NCBI GenBank assembly: GCA_021030905.1
Contig: JAGFMI010000004.1
Span: forward strand, 1,798,001-1,862,000
Length of the DNA stretch: 64,000 bases
Direction of reading: 5' to 3'
Source: Pyrenula massariospora
Lineage: Eukaryota > Ascomycota > Eurotiomycetes > Pyrenulales > Pyrenulaceae
Under the pieces are notes generated by a model that was not told the DNA's origin, searched no databases, and saw only the letters and a program-made list of their open reading frames with translations. Every line of letters starts with the position of its first letter. Positions within the stretch are counted from its first letter, which is position 1. This document shows, one piece after another, positions 45,598 through 55,770 of the stretch. The position numbers and the translations under genes are program-made.

Positions 45598-47071
45598 GTT
45601 GTGATGGAGCAGAGACGAGCTAGGACGGACAATGTTTGATAGTGTTTCGTCTTTGGAGAAGATGCACTCAACTTGTACTCACTGAAGGCTGGCGAAAGAC
45701 TTGCCGTGGCTCCTTTTCAACGGCCGCCAAGGAGCTACACCCTCGAGCGACACTGGAGAGGATCTGCGGTTGGTGATCTACGTTGGATATGCCGCCCTCT
45801 GACTTTCCGCATGCATTCTAATCTACCTAAGAGGGCATATACGAGAGATGAAACCTCTGTATTGAGTTTGAGTTCCCGCTCCCGTTTCCCACGTAATATT
45901 TACGATACTTGTCGTTACCGTTCAAAATGTTTCACCGGTGTAATACAGGTAACGTAAGTATTTAATGCAGTAGGGGTTCATCCGCCTTCCCCCACAAAAG
46001 TACATGAGCCTCTTCACACCGCAGGATTCATGCATGAAAACCTTTCACCACATGAGGCATTAGTCTAGATGTTGTTTTGACTTTCTTGATACGAAGCCCT
46101 ATGATTTCGACAGGGTAGTGCGGCAGCCGATATCCGAGCCCAAGAGGGGTAAACCGGTTGAATCCTTCTAGTTCGGACCCGTGCCACTGGCGCTGCAGAT
46201 GCTGCAGGTGTTGCAGACGCACGGGAATAAGCTTCGTTGTGATTATTAAGTTAGACCAGGGGCGTCGCGATCCACTGTCATCTTTGGATAAGCTAGCAGC
46301 TTCTCGGCAGGCCATGTTTATGTTGACTACACCTCGACCTTTCTATGACACGTCGACTGCGTACTTCAAAGCTGAAACGACGATCTGCGTGCTTTGTGGT
46401 TGGCTCTATGCCATATACATTGATTGCACTAACATCTTTCTACCACGAGGCATGATCCTGGTACCATGGAACACGGAGAGACTGCCTAAACCGTAAACGG
46501 GGTGGACTTCTAGATTTGACCGCCATTGAGGCAATTGGTGAACGCCACCATGTCAGAATTTAGCGAATAATCTACTGCAGCGTCATGTTCTTCATTTTTA
46601 TGTCCGATCGGAGCGCATACATAGTGAAAGAGAGAGCCAAATCATAGTGGAACAGAATTCTAGACCGTTCTCAATCAATAGATCGCTACCTTACGACATT
46701 AGATCAATCCACTGTCGCTTGAAATAGCCGAACAGCTCACCGCTTTCATCGAAGTTTTTTCATCGATCATAACGGTGCTTCATTGAGCCGTCTTACGGGG
46801 CGGGTCTCTATAGGCTCGTGATCAACAAGAAAGACCAACAATTCTTCCCAATACATCAGAGGCAAGTGCGGCAAGACGGTAGGCGATGCTATCGCCGCTT
46901 TAAGATTTCTCGATGAAACTAGCCCTCTTGTGTATGGACCGAGTCTACCGTGAAACTTTTACCTAAAGCAAATCGATGAAGGAAGACAGAGTCATTCGCG
47001 GTCCCCCACGATCTGTAAGTCAGGCTTCTTAACAATTGAATTTCATTAAGACATGATTGTACAAGTCAATC
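45598..47071. promoter_or_regulatory. Divergent region between precursor and UstYa-type gene
   Basis: About 1.5 kb from which the precursor (minus) and the first UstYa-type gene (plus) diverge, so it should hold their promoters. A minus frame of 95 codons (46028..46315) and plus frames at 45673..45957 and 46158..46496 have no domain. I see no transcription factor gene and cannot name an operator. Confidence 0.4.
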
Positions 47072-48100
47072 ATGAAGAATCAATGGAAACACCCGTTAAA
47101 GTTCGATTATGCTCCGGTACACCAGAAAGACGGTCAAGTCGAGCTCGAGGTATGGTCCCAAGTTTCACATCGTCGAGGCAGGCATATTGACAACGCCATT
47201 ATGGTAGGATCCAGAGCTGCAAAGACACAAGACCCTAAGCAAGATTAGCATAGTATTGTACATCAGCTTGTCATTCAATATCTTGTTTTCTCTACTTCTC
47301 ACATTCAACTTTCTCAATCCCCGACAATCCTCTCCGAATGAAATCTTAAAAGGAACTAGCACATTTTGTGAGTGTTGATGTATGAAGGAAGGCTAGGTCT
47401 AATGCTAAGACTCCTTGATATAGCTCCATTATTTGAAGAGATCAGCTTCAGTTTTCACGATGATATGATTGATATACCCGTCTTCAACAACCCACGCACC
47501 ATCTACCGAGATCCTCCGTCCCCGGAGGTAGATGCAGCATGGGAACGAGTTGCAGAAATGGGAATCTTTACGATTTCTGGAGAACAAGTGAAGCGCCTTG
47601 GCAAAGATCCCGAAACTGCTGCTCGAGCACCTCCTGAATGGGGTCGCGGAGACGACGCTTATTTGGCACGCCTCCAGGGCCAGCATAACCTGCACTGTCT
47701 TAATACGATTAGGAAGTTCAGCTTCTTTTCGTATTACTACGGAGACGAGGCTTTTGGTGCCAACAAGAGCACGCTTGACATGCCGCTCTTTGAGAGATCA
47801 CACCACACGCACTGTCTGTATACGGTCCTCCTGGCGCTGATGTGCCAGCCGAACATGAACATGTTTACGGATATGTGGGTGGAGGAAGGCCATAGGCCAT
47901 GGGCAGACTATGCAGTGAATCGCAAATGCGTTAATCATGATGCAATCCTGGACTGGCAGAGGGAGAACGCTTGGATTGATGTGGAAATGTTAGACTCTAT
48001 GCGGCCACCCCCTGGTACGAAGTTTGCCCCTGTACCAGAGGAACTGGCGGTCGGCGACCAAGAACATTATGTGGAAGGCTGCGATGGACGCTGCGGGTAG
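47072..48100 (+). CDS. UstYa-type (DUF3328) RiPP macrocyclisation enzyme, copy 1
   Basis: Three exons (47072..47149, 47208..47367, 47424..48100) join in phase to 304 residues. The short polar N-terminus (MKNQWKHPLKFDYAPVHQKD) is followed by one TM helix (~35-60; IVLYISLSFNILFSLLLTFN). The body has PPSPEVDAAWERV and the two family-defining motifs HNLHC (167-171) and HHTHC (206-210), the latter followed by LYTVLLALMCQPN. UstYa/UstYb proteins catalyse oxidative side-chain macrocyclisation of dikaritin cores in the secretory pathway, with the HxxHC pairs presumed to bind copper. It starts divergently from the repeat precursor 1.5 kb away, which supports a joint role. Confidence 0.88.
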
Positions 48101-48364
48101 AAATATAGAAACTTTTAGACAGCGATTCCTTCCAATTGTTTAAACCGTACATTCTAATTAAAATTAGAAACTTCTATTAATTGCGTATGAACTGTCAGAA
48201 GTGCACCAATTGATGAGTAAGCCTGTACAAGAACTTGGAATATAAATTCTGATCGTATGACGTTCGAAGAAGAAACTTCCTTTCTTTCAACAACTTTCCT
48301 CCTAATCATCAGGTCGCAATCCGTCTCCTTCCTTACCCTAGCTCGAAACATTCACCACCTCGCA

Positions 48365-48892
48365 ATGGAGCACAGAAAGTACAAGTACAGATCCTTTATC
48401 GAGCGCAGTCTAGGTAAGACAAAAACACAATAAATTGCAAAAAAGTGCTCAACTAGCCCTTTCTGACCCCCTAACCTAGCTGCCCTCAGCGCCTCCGACA
48501 TCGACACCTTCCTCAACCCCGCCCACTACACCCGCACCTTCACCAAGCACCTCCTCCCCGACTCCATGGACGTGCCCCCCGAATCCCTCTCTGAATGGCG
48601 CGCCGACCTCACGACCGGCTTCGTCGGCCAGAACTACGCGTCCAGCGAGGCGCGCATCCTGCACTACTGGGAGGATGTGGGCGAGCGGAGCGCGTTGGTG
48701 TGGTGTGGCGAGAAGGGGGAGTTGGTGGATGGGGAGGTGTATAAGATGGAGTATGTGATGATGTATGAGTTTGATGGGGAGGGGAGGGTGGAGAGGATTG
48801 TGGAGATGACGGATTCGGCGTTGCAGAAGGGGATTTATGAGAGGTGGATGGCGAGGGTTGGGGGGGAGGACGGGGCGGAAGGGAAATATTGA
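48365..48892 (+). CDS. SnoaL/NTF2-like small protein
   Basis: Two exons (48365..48413, 48480..48892) join in phase to 153 residues. The length and order (helical start RSFIERSLAALSASDIDTFL, then strands RILHYWEDVGERSALVWC, YKMEYVMMYEFDGEGRVERI and a C-terminal helix EMTDSALQKGIYERWMARV) fit the cone-shaped NTF2/SnoaL fold. Fungal clusters often include such proteins as cyclases, isomerases or dehydratases, but catalytic residues vary, so function cannot be read. It lies on the same strand between the UstYa-type gene and the sulfotransferase-like gene, with 264 and 178 bp gaps, suggesting co-regulation. Confidence 0.6.
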
Positions 48893-48996
48893 AGGGGGCT
48901 CTTGATAGACCAAAGTTCTAGAGTTTAGAAGAAGAGTCGAATTTGCAACCGTTAAGTCTGGTGATTTCTTGCAAGTGCATGGCGTGATTGTATGAT

Positions 48997-49020
48997 GTCA
49001 CGTGACTGCCCATATATAAA
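48997..49020 (+). promoter_or_regulatory. Palindromic E-box and TATA box upstream of the sulfotransferase-like gene
   Basis: The 10-bp palindrome GTCACGTGAC (core CACGTG, a bHLH-type site) at 48997-49006 is followed by TATATAAA at 49013-49020, about 50 bp before the ATG at 49071. The arrangement looks like a compact core promoter. Confidence 0.5.
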
Positions 49021-49070
49021 TCATAGGTTTCGTTATCTAAACTCTCTCTGTAAGGTGTGAAGATCTTAAA

Positions 49071-50057
49071 ATGGAGAATTCCAGTGGTCGCCATATCCTG
49101 CTCATGACTCATCCCCGTTCCGCGTCGAACTTGCTCGTCCGCATACTAAATCTTGAAAACCAGCCCAGCGTCCTCTCCCGAGAAAGTGGGGGGTACTTCT
49201 TTCTACCCACCGTCTTGCTGAGCAACACCCTTGGAAATCGTGGACTTCCAATCTCAAAATGGCAAAACTTTCAACGTCTAGAAATGCAAGACTCCTACCA
49301 AACCTGCTTCGACGATCTCGAGCGTCACCTCTCTGCCGCGGAAACGCAGGGAAAAGTGGCCTTCGTCAAGGAACACGCAGAGTTCATGATCGAGCCTACC
49401 GCGCAGACCCGATTTATCTACGGGACTGAAGCTGTAGACGAACTGCCGTGGTCTGTCAGTCTGCCGCCAGCACTCGGTACAGATCCGACTCACTCATCTC
49501 TGAACGAGACGGTCCTACCAGACGCGTTCCTCCGACTCTGGCGGCCCGTGTTTCTCATCCGGCATCCGCTGCTGGTCTTCCCGTCGCATCTGCGTGCGAT
49601 CAGGGATACGGACGGCGTCGCCGCGACGCAGGATGAGAATGAGATGAAGGCAATCATGACGCTGCACTGGTCGCGGAGACTTTATGACTTTTATGCTGGT
49701 GAAGGGCGGGATCCGATCGTGCTTGAGGCGGACGATGTCATGACGGAGCCGCGGCTGGTTAGGTATTTCTGCGAACTGGTGGGTTTGGATCCGCAAATTT
49801 GTCGGTTTCGGTGGGAGCCTAAGAATGGTGACACGGGTGAAGATCCGTTAATACGCAGATTTCAGTCTACGATATCCGAATCATCGGGGATCGTGGGTGG
49901 GAAGACGGCACACGGGTTAGATATGGTGGTGGAGTTTGAGAAGTGGAAGCTGGAGTTTGGTGAAGAAGAGGCTGTGAGGCTTCAGCAGTGGGTGAAGGGA
50001 GCGATGGCAGACTACGAGTTTCTCAGTGGTAGAAAATTGAAAGCTGGTGGGCTCTGA
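49071..50057 (+). CDS. Sulfotransferase-like P-loop protein
   Basis: Single exon, 328 residues. The N-terminal strand-loop ILLMTHPRSASNLLVRIL matches the 5'-phosphosulfate-binding loop of sulfotransferases, and PVFLIRHPLLVFPSHLRAIR resembles the second (3'-phosphate) site with its R-x-P pattern. The fold ends with LSGRKLKAGG. Fungal genomes carry many such proteins, often annotated only as P-loop NTPase or sulfotransferase family, and few are characterised. In this locus it might sulfate a RiPP or a hydroxylated side chain. No signal peptide is present, so it would act in the cytosol unless the substrate is reached before secretion. The PAPS dependence is inferred. Confidence 0.7.
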   Translation: MENSSGRHILLMTHPRSASNLLVRILNLENQPSVLSRESGGYFFLPTVLLSNTLGNRGLPISKWQNFQRLEMQDSYQTCFDDLERHLSAAETQGKVAFVKEHAEFMIEPTAQTRFIYGTEAVDELPWSVSLPPALGTDPTHSSLNETVLPDAFLRLWRPVFLIRHPLLVFPSHLRAIRDTDGVAATQDENEMKAIMTLHWSRRLYDFYAGEGRDPIVLEADDVMTEPRLVRYFCELVGLDPQICRFRWEPKNGDTGEDPLIRRFQSTISESSGIVGGKTAHGLDMVVEFEKWKLEFGEEEAVRLQQWVKGAMADYEFLSGRKLKAGGL

Positions 50058-50133
50058 TGCCCCGAGACGGATGCCACAGATACGTGTCTAGGTCAAATAC
50101 ATATACACGAGGCGAGAAAATGCTGTAGTATTT

Positions 50134-51133
50134 CTAGTCTTCTATTGAAATGTGCGACAAATTCCTCGGCGGATTGTGATGCTTAGCCACCCATTCCCTT
50201 ACAGCATTGGGATCTTTGCATCGTCTATGTGGTACCCCATAACCTTCAACCATGACTCGGCTACCATCATCCTCTGTCACAGCCCACTCAGCGGACAAGT
50301 CTGCGCTACACTGTATTCCCTGAGCGAGGTATCCAAGACAATGATGTGGGTGATTGTTCTCGAGCTGGTCTTCAACTAGCTGCTTCTTTGTCTCATCTGA
50401 TGCCCCGTCGCGAATAGCATTGACCAGGTTCCAGTAGAATTTTCTCATGACCGCCTACAGGAGTCAAAACGTGAAATTTGTCCAATATCTGAAAGAACTT
50501 ACCACGCAATGTAGCTGATGATACATAGAAAGGAGAAAACCATCGTCTCCTGTTGGAGTCGTGATTCCTGGTTGTAGACCGTAGTCTTCGTAATTTGGAA
50601 TTTTGACAAATCCCTTACCAGCTGTTCATTGTCAGCTTGTTGAGCAAGTTGGGGATTCTGATCACCTACGTGGCGTTAGAGCATCCCAAAATGGCTGGTT
50701 TTTCTCATTTGGAGGTTCGAAAAGCTCTTTGATTTCTTCAAAGGTTACTGTCGCTTCTGGTACTGTACAATTATCAACAAGCGAACATCGAGGCCAAATA
50801 GACATACTCACTTCGTGGTGCAAAGTCTTTATGTGATGATAATGTCGATGGAGGTGAGCCTTGTAATGTCCATGTCCCTATGGATCCAATTACGACACCC
50901 ACGAGAAGGATGAATAAAACCCATATTTTATTTATGCCATGTCGAGGTCGTTGTCTAATATGAGGGCATTCCAAATTTCCTTTCTCCAGAAAACCGTCAT
51001 CTGAGGATGGATCTTCATTGTTGATAAGATCTGTTTGTTCCTCAGCAAAACGGTTATCGTTGGATCCGACAAAAGCAGCTCTATCGAGACTTCCAGGCCG
51101 CCGACCAAGTGGGCTCTTCAACCCCATGAACAT
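50134..51133 (-). CDS. UstYa-type (DUF3328) RiPP macrocyclisation enzyme, copy 2
   Basis: Four exons (51133..50812, 50762..50670, 50621..50503, 50454..50134) join in phase to 284 residues. The open frame continues upstream to a GTG, but the first ATG is at 51133. A ~70-residue cytosolic part is followed by one TM helix (IWVLFILLVGVVIGSIGTW). The lumenal part has the PPNEKNQPFWDALTP and GFVKIPNYEDYGL blocks and the paired motifs HQLHC (~173-177) and HPHHC (213-217), the latter followed by LGYLAQGIQCSADLSAEW. This is the second family member; dikaritin loci usually encode two or more, each acting at a different cyclisation or oxidation step. It diverges clearly from copy 1, so the pair is not a recent duplication. 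Confidence 0.88.
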
Positions 51134-52725
51134 ATTGGCAGAGCAAAAGTTTTCTCTCCGTTGCAAATCTTGCACGTCGTATGGCTTGAGTTCGATGGCA
51201 AAAGGCTTCACTCTGGGGAGTGAATCCCCGGAATTGAGCCTCCCACTGTCTTCGAATTGTCGATGTCCTTACCGGCCTGCCCCATCAATCGCTCAACAAA
51301 AGCGGCGTGAGATAGCCAAGTTTTTGCACGTCATAATGATTCATCGCTGCTAGATTCTGCAAAGATTAACTATGTTCAGCTCCGAGATTAGGTCTCGATG
51401 TAATGCCCAGTAAGCGACATGTTCAGTCCCATCATTTTTTGGTCTCCACACAAACTGCAACGAAGGAAATTTCGCATACTTCAAAGGGGAAGAATGATGA
51501 GACACGGTACGAGGAGATCGGGACAACAGACATCCCGTCGGAGGCAAATCGCGGTTGATGGCCATATCGGGAAACTTTCAACGGCAATGATATCTTTTTT
51601 ATGCAGGTCTAACGTAAGGGGTCGGAGTCTATTTCGGAATGAGGACGTTGAATCCCCATAATTCCAAATGTCCATATTCCAGAACAGGAAATTGGGCTTT
51701 TCACCACTAGCGTGCACGCCCTATATCGAGCGGGAACGGTCTGAACGCTTGGTCTGGTACTAGCGGTAAAGAAACGGGCCGCTCCTAATGGGGAACATTA
51801 CAGCGCTATAAAATACCCGCTAAGGTTGCGGCTGAAGTAAGCTCCCGCTCGCCAAGCTCAGCAGCTAAGCCTGAGGGAGGTTTCTGTATGACCATAATCG
51901 GCAGAAGCCAGTCAGCCCTTAAGACCGAAAGGATCGCGCCGGCTCCGAGCATCTCCGCCCCCAGTCCTTGATGCAGTTTAAGTTAACGACTCGATTCAAC
52001 CAACGCGGTGATCATTTCGACGCAGCCTACCAGTCATTCACAAAACCTCAACGGGTGGGGGAACACGAGTCATCAATCCTTTGCAAAGGTACAGGACTCC
52101 ATAGCGGCAATCTGCAAGGTCGGCAGCGCACTGAACTAGTCGAAAATGAAGTCGTGTTCGGTCAACAACACTAGACTTTTGCCCGAGGGCGGAGAAGGAT
52201 ATGACCAGTCTCGATATTGACATTCTATCCCGACAGCACATAACTTGGCATCATTGTGCCAGCATTTACGGCTTTGTGGCGCAAAATGATGCTGCTTGAC
52301 GTATGTGCGGAAGCTTTTCCGGGCACGCATTTCTCAGCATCGGAGAGAGTTTATTGGGTGAATAGATCGTGCCGTATCTAGCTAGCATCTTACTGTTAAG
52401 GATAGAGCAAATATCCAACCTAGTGAAAGACAGAGGCAAGAGCCCAAGATCTCACTGCTGTAGAACTACCGATACCACGGATTCCCTTCCTCGGCAGTGC
52501 GAGCACAGTTGCGGCATTTGTGGTCCTTGGTACACGTGAACAGACAAGCGTTCAACAGGTACTGCCAGTGCTGCCACCTGGTTTGAGAGATCGCCAATAC
52601 GCAAAAGAATCCAACGACTACCACGCCGAACTTTGGTTGTCCATCTCATAGCACCAAAGCCTTGAACGATCGTTATCAAGAATCACATAATCTTCTCTTG
52701 TCATTACGCAATTGATTCGAACACG
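51134..52725. other. Divergent intergenic region inside the cluster
   Basis: About 1.6 kb between UstYa-type copy 2 and the 2-oxoglutarate oxygenase. Minus frames at 51350..51565 and 51481..51717 show no domain. A TATAAAA-like element is at 51810. No RNA gene seen. Confidence 0.4.
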
Positions 52726-53846
52726 ATGCCTGGTCAAATTATTCAAACTCAGAGTGACTATGAACAACCCGCAAATATACCTGTTATAGACTTCGCTTTA
52801 CTCCAAGGCGGCCTTAAAGAGCGAGCTGTTGCACTGAAACAGCTTGATGAAGCTTTCCAATCTCAAGGCTTCATCTATTTGGCAAACCACAGCATCCCGC
52901 AAAAGACTGTCGACGAAGCGTTCGAATGGGTTCGTAATTGTACCAATACCATTTCGAGCCAAAGGTTAATCTTTAACAGTCCAAACGGTTCTTCAAACTA
53001 CCACATCACCTCAAGCAGCTCATCGCGCACCCTCCAAGCGGAGAGCTCGAGGCTCACCGTGGCTTCGCCGAGGTCGGCCTTGCGCTTGTCAGCCAACTCG
53101 TCTGGGACCGCGATGAAGTTGCCGAGCTTCGCAAGACCTCTCCAGAGATGAAGGAGACGCTTGAATGGGGCAATCCAGCGGATACGACCTCACCAAACCG
53201 TTGGTTACCCGAGGATATCCTGCCAGGCTTCCGTAGCTTCATGGAGTCGTGGTGGGACGCATGCGTAAATCTAGAGCATGCGTTGCTCCGCAGCTTGGCT
53301 GAAGCCCTGCAGCTTGCAGATGTCGATCATCTGGCCAAGAACCAGACCAAGGACACCTGCCACATGAGCATGGCGTACTATCCTTCCATGCCGGTCTCGC
53401 CGTTGAAGAATCGAGAGCTACGTCGGCTGAACGCGCACACGGATTTCGGACAGCTGACACTGCTGTTCCAGGACATGGTCGGCGGACTTGAGGTCCATGA
53501 CGGCAAGGTGTTCCGCCCAGTGATACCGAAGCCCGGGACTGTCGTCATCAATGTCGGAGACATGCTGGAGCGGCAGTCAAACGGGCGCTGGAAGAGCGCT
53601 TTGCATCAAGTGGCAGCTCCAAGGGAAGCAATGTGTGCGTTCGACAGCAATGATTACGGGGAGGATACGGAAAAGGTTGTGGATCGGTATTCGATCATTT
53701 TCTTTGGCACACCGGATCCGGACTCAATTGTAGATACACTGCCAGGCTGCGAAAAGGGCAAATGGAAACAAAATATGGTGGGGGAATGGAACGTGAAGAT
53801 AACAGCAGCAGAGTGGGTTCAGAAACGACTTGCGGCGGAGTACTAG
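52726..53846 (+). CDS. Fe(II)/2-oxoglutarate-dependent oxygenase (isopenicillin N synthase family)
   Basis: Two exons (52726..52929, 52980..53846) join in phase to 356 residues. The N-terminal DIOX_N part has IPVIDFALLQGGLKERAVAL, LDEAFQSQGFIYLANHSIP and SKRFFKLPHHLKQL. The double-stranded helix carries the metal triad His221 and Asp223 (NAHTDFGQLTLLFQD) and His277 (SALHQV), with Arg304-x-Ser306 (DRYSII) for 2-oxoglutarate. Such enzymes hydroxylate, desaturate or epimerise small molecules, alkaloids and peptides in fungal clusters. No signal peptide. The donor of the intron, GTTCGT, is unusual but gives the only continuous domain. Confidence 0.88.
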
Positions 53847-54054
53847 GAACTAGGTCTGTAGACAACAATGCTTTAGCTGCAGACGCAGTGATCGCGAAGG
53901 TTCACTGTCTTTAAGATTGGCCAAGAAATGCCCAGTAGCTTTGTAAATGCAATATAAAATCAACAGAATCATGGAATGTTATATCTAATATTTTTGAAGT
54001 ATTCTTTTGTCTAAATTTCATATGAGCGATGAACAAAGCGTGAAGCAGCAAAAC

Positions 54055-55770
54055 TCATTGTCCAAACTCGGCAAACCACCTGCCAAGGTTTCCCGCGCAC
54101 TCGGTGCCATAAAGGGTGCGCACAATATCAAAAGGCTCTAGGTTGGGGAGGCAAGTCTCGGATCCAGATGGGCCATAGCGGGCAGCGGTATCTGGTGCTA
54201 AGGCAAGCTTATCTGGAGCTGGGTCATCCAAATAAAGATTCGATCCGGCTTCATTAGTGTTAATGAAGGCTCGTCGAGACATGTAGACTTCGATAAGCGT
54301 AGGGTAGCTAGGACCATCCGGCATGCTTCGAATCTTTTTCAGTGTCTTTTGCGAACGCGAATAGATGCGACGCTCTGCTCCGTCGTCGACGCTGATAAGC
54401 AGCACTTTTGGTGTCCGGCTTTCGGATCCCAGAGATGATGCGTCTGACTCAAAGGAAATATCCGACGATGAGCTTTCAATGTCAAAAGACGTTGACAATT
54501 CCGGAGCATTCTCTGCTAGGGCAGGTCTCACGACCTGAAAAACGTAGAAAAGATAGCCAAGTGCCCTAAAATCTCGCGGCCGCTCTTTCGGAGGGATCAG
54601 GTCGTAAAAAAGGCGCCATACGCCATCCGGTTGATCGTAGAGCTTTTGCAAGACTTGATCTAGACACGGGCGTTGTCCCTTCTGCAAGGCTTCATGGATT
54701 GAAGAAGCAACAACGTTGTGTCGAGGAGTGACTTTCACATCCAACTCCTGATGAAGTGCCACGCCTCGTTTGCCAAGCTCGTGCATAACTGCTGCCTGAA
54801 ACACCGAGCCAACCTGATCGCATCGAAACTCAATAGCCTTCATCCATTGTACCGCCACCTCTGTTGAGCAAAGCTCATCGCGAAGCTTGTCATCTATGGA
54901 TTGATAATAGTGAAAGCTTGGAACGTCCAGCGATATGCAAAGATCCAGCTTACGAGTTGAAGTCGGTGATAGCGCCTTCCTTCTTAGGACGATCAGTGAA
55001 GCTATGTCCGCAATAGTAGTGGATGAGCGGGCAATGTATTCCATCTCGTACAGCGTAGGTTTGGCGCGCTGAAGGAGACCAATATCTGGGCCATTAAGTT
55101 CACTGAGACTTTGTTGGAGCAGTCTTGCGGAGAACAAGCAAACCCCAGACACAACATGCACGCTGTCGAAGTCGGAGGCTTTTCCCTTTGGAAATAGAGA
55201 TACATCGGCTTTCAAAGAAGGGCAGGAGAAGTGCAACAATTGTTTCGAACGGAGTCGTTGCGAGCATTTTTGATTCTGTTCGAATTCGAATTCAAGCTTT
55301 TGGTACGAGCTCGTCCCTTCTAGCTCTTTTGCGTGACCTTCACAAGGTGGACCACCCACAAGACTTGCCTTATGGACATGCAAGGTGGGGGCTCTTGAAT
55401 TGTTGCCGTTAACAGCCTGGTGTTGTGAAATGACCGCGGTAGAAGCACCTGCAAGAAGTTGCACTACCCGGTCGGTAACCTTCTGTCCTTTGGAAAGTGC
55501 TCTAATAAATTTTTCGCCAATTCCTGGCGTTTGTTCGTATGTCCCGCGAGCTTCTTGGTTGAGCAAGACGCCGTAGAAGCCCTTAATATTCTGAAACGGG
55601 CTGTCATTGGGACTGCTCTTGAAATCGATGTTGGAGAAAGATATCCCACGTCCGTTTGGGTCTTTGTTTTTCAGATCAGCCACAAGAATCTCCAAATCCA
55701 TGTCAATTGCTAACGCAGTACTGGATGAGATAGATGAATGTCGAAACCGAGTACTTGTCAACCCTTTCAC
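54055..55770 (-). CDS. Unrecognised 571-residue protein in the cluster
   Basis: Single exon, 571 residues from the first ATG; a second ATG 23 codons later (MDLEILVADLKN) is also possible. I do not recognise a family. The N-terminal ~170 residues look loosely structured. A strand-turn VHVVSGVCLFSARLLQQSL at ~205-223 is followed by helices, then a long helical stretch (EVAVQWMKAIEFRCDQVG, SVFQAAVMHELGKRG) and a block with WRLFYDLIPPKERPRDF. After an acidic Ser-rich linker (SSSSDISFESDASSLG) comes a C-terminal part of ~110 residues. The order of a G-h-C/S elbow and an h-x-x-EL helix loosely recalls cyclodipeptide synthases, but this is weak. It sits 208 bp from the 2-oxoglutarate oxygenase stop, tail to tail. 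Confidence 0.65.
   Translation of the reverse strand: MKGLTSTRFRHSSISSSTALAIDMDLEILVADLKNKDPNGRGISFSNIDFKSSPNDSPFQNIKGFYGVLLNQEARGTYEQTPGIGEKFIRALSKGQKVTDRVVQLLAGASTAVISQHQAVNGNNSRAPTLHVHKASLVGGPPCEGHAKELEGTSSYQKLEFEFEQNQKCSQRLRSKQLLHFSCPSLKADVSLFPKGKASDFDSVHVVSGVCLFSARLLQQSLSELNGPDIGLLQRAKPTLYEMEYIARSSTTIADIASLIVLRRKALSPTSTRKLDLCISLDVPSFHYYQSIDDKLRDELCSTEVAVQWMKAIEFRCDQVGSVFQAAVMHELGKRGVALHQELDVKVTPRHNVVASSIHEALQKGQRPCLDQVLQKLYDQPDGVWRLFYDLIPPKERPRDFRALGYLFYVFQVVRPALAENAPELSTSFDIESSSSDISFESDASSLGSESRTPKVLLISVDDGAERRIYSRSQKTLKKIRSMPDGPSYPTLIEVYMSRRAFINTNEAGSNLYLDDPAPDKLALAPDTAARYGPSGSETCLPNLEPFDIVRTLYGTECAGNLGRWFAEFGQ

Noticed and set aside
46028-46315. 95-codon minus frame between precursor and UstYa gene
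   Set aside because: No domain, signal peptide or splice partner; could be chance.
47057-47248. Short plus frame ending at TAG, read as a separate peptide
   Set aside because: Its first part is exon 1 of the UstYa-type gene; a GTATGG...TAG intron moves into the TM-helix frame, so it is not an independent gene.
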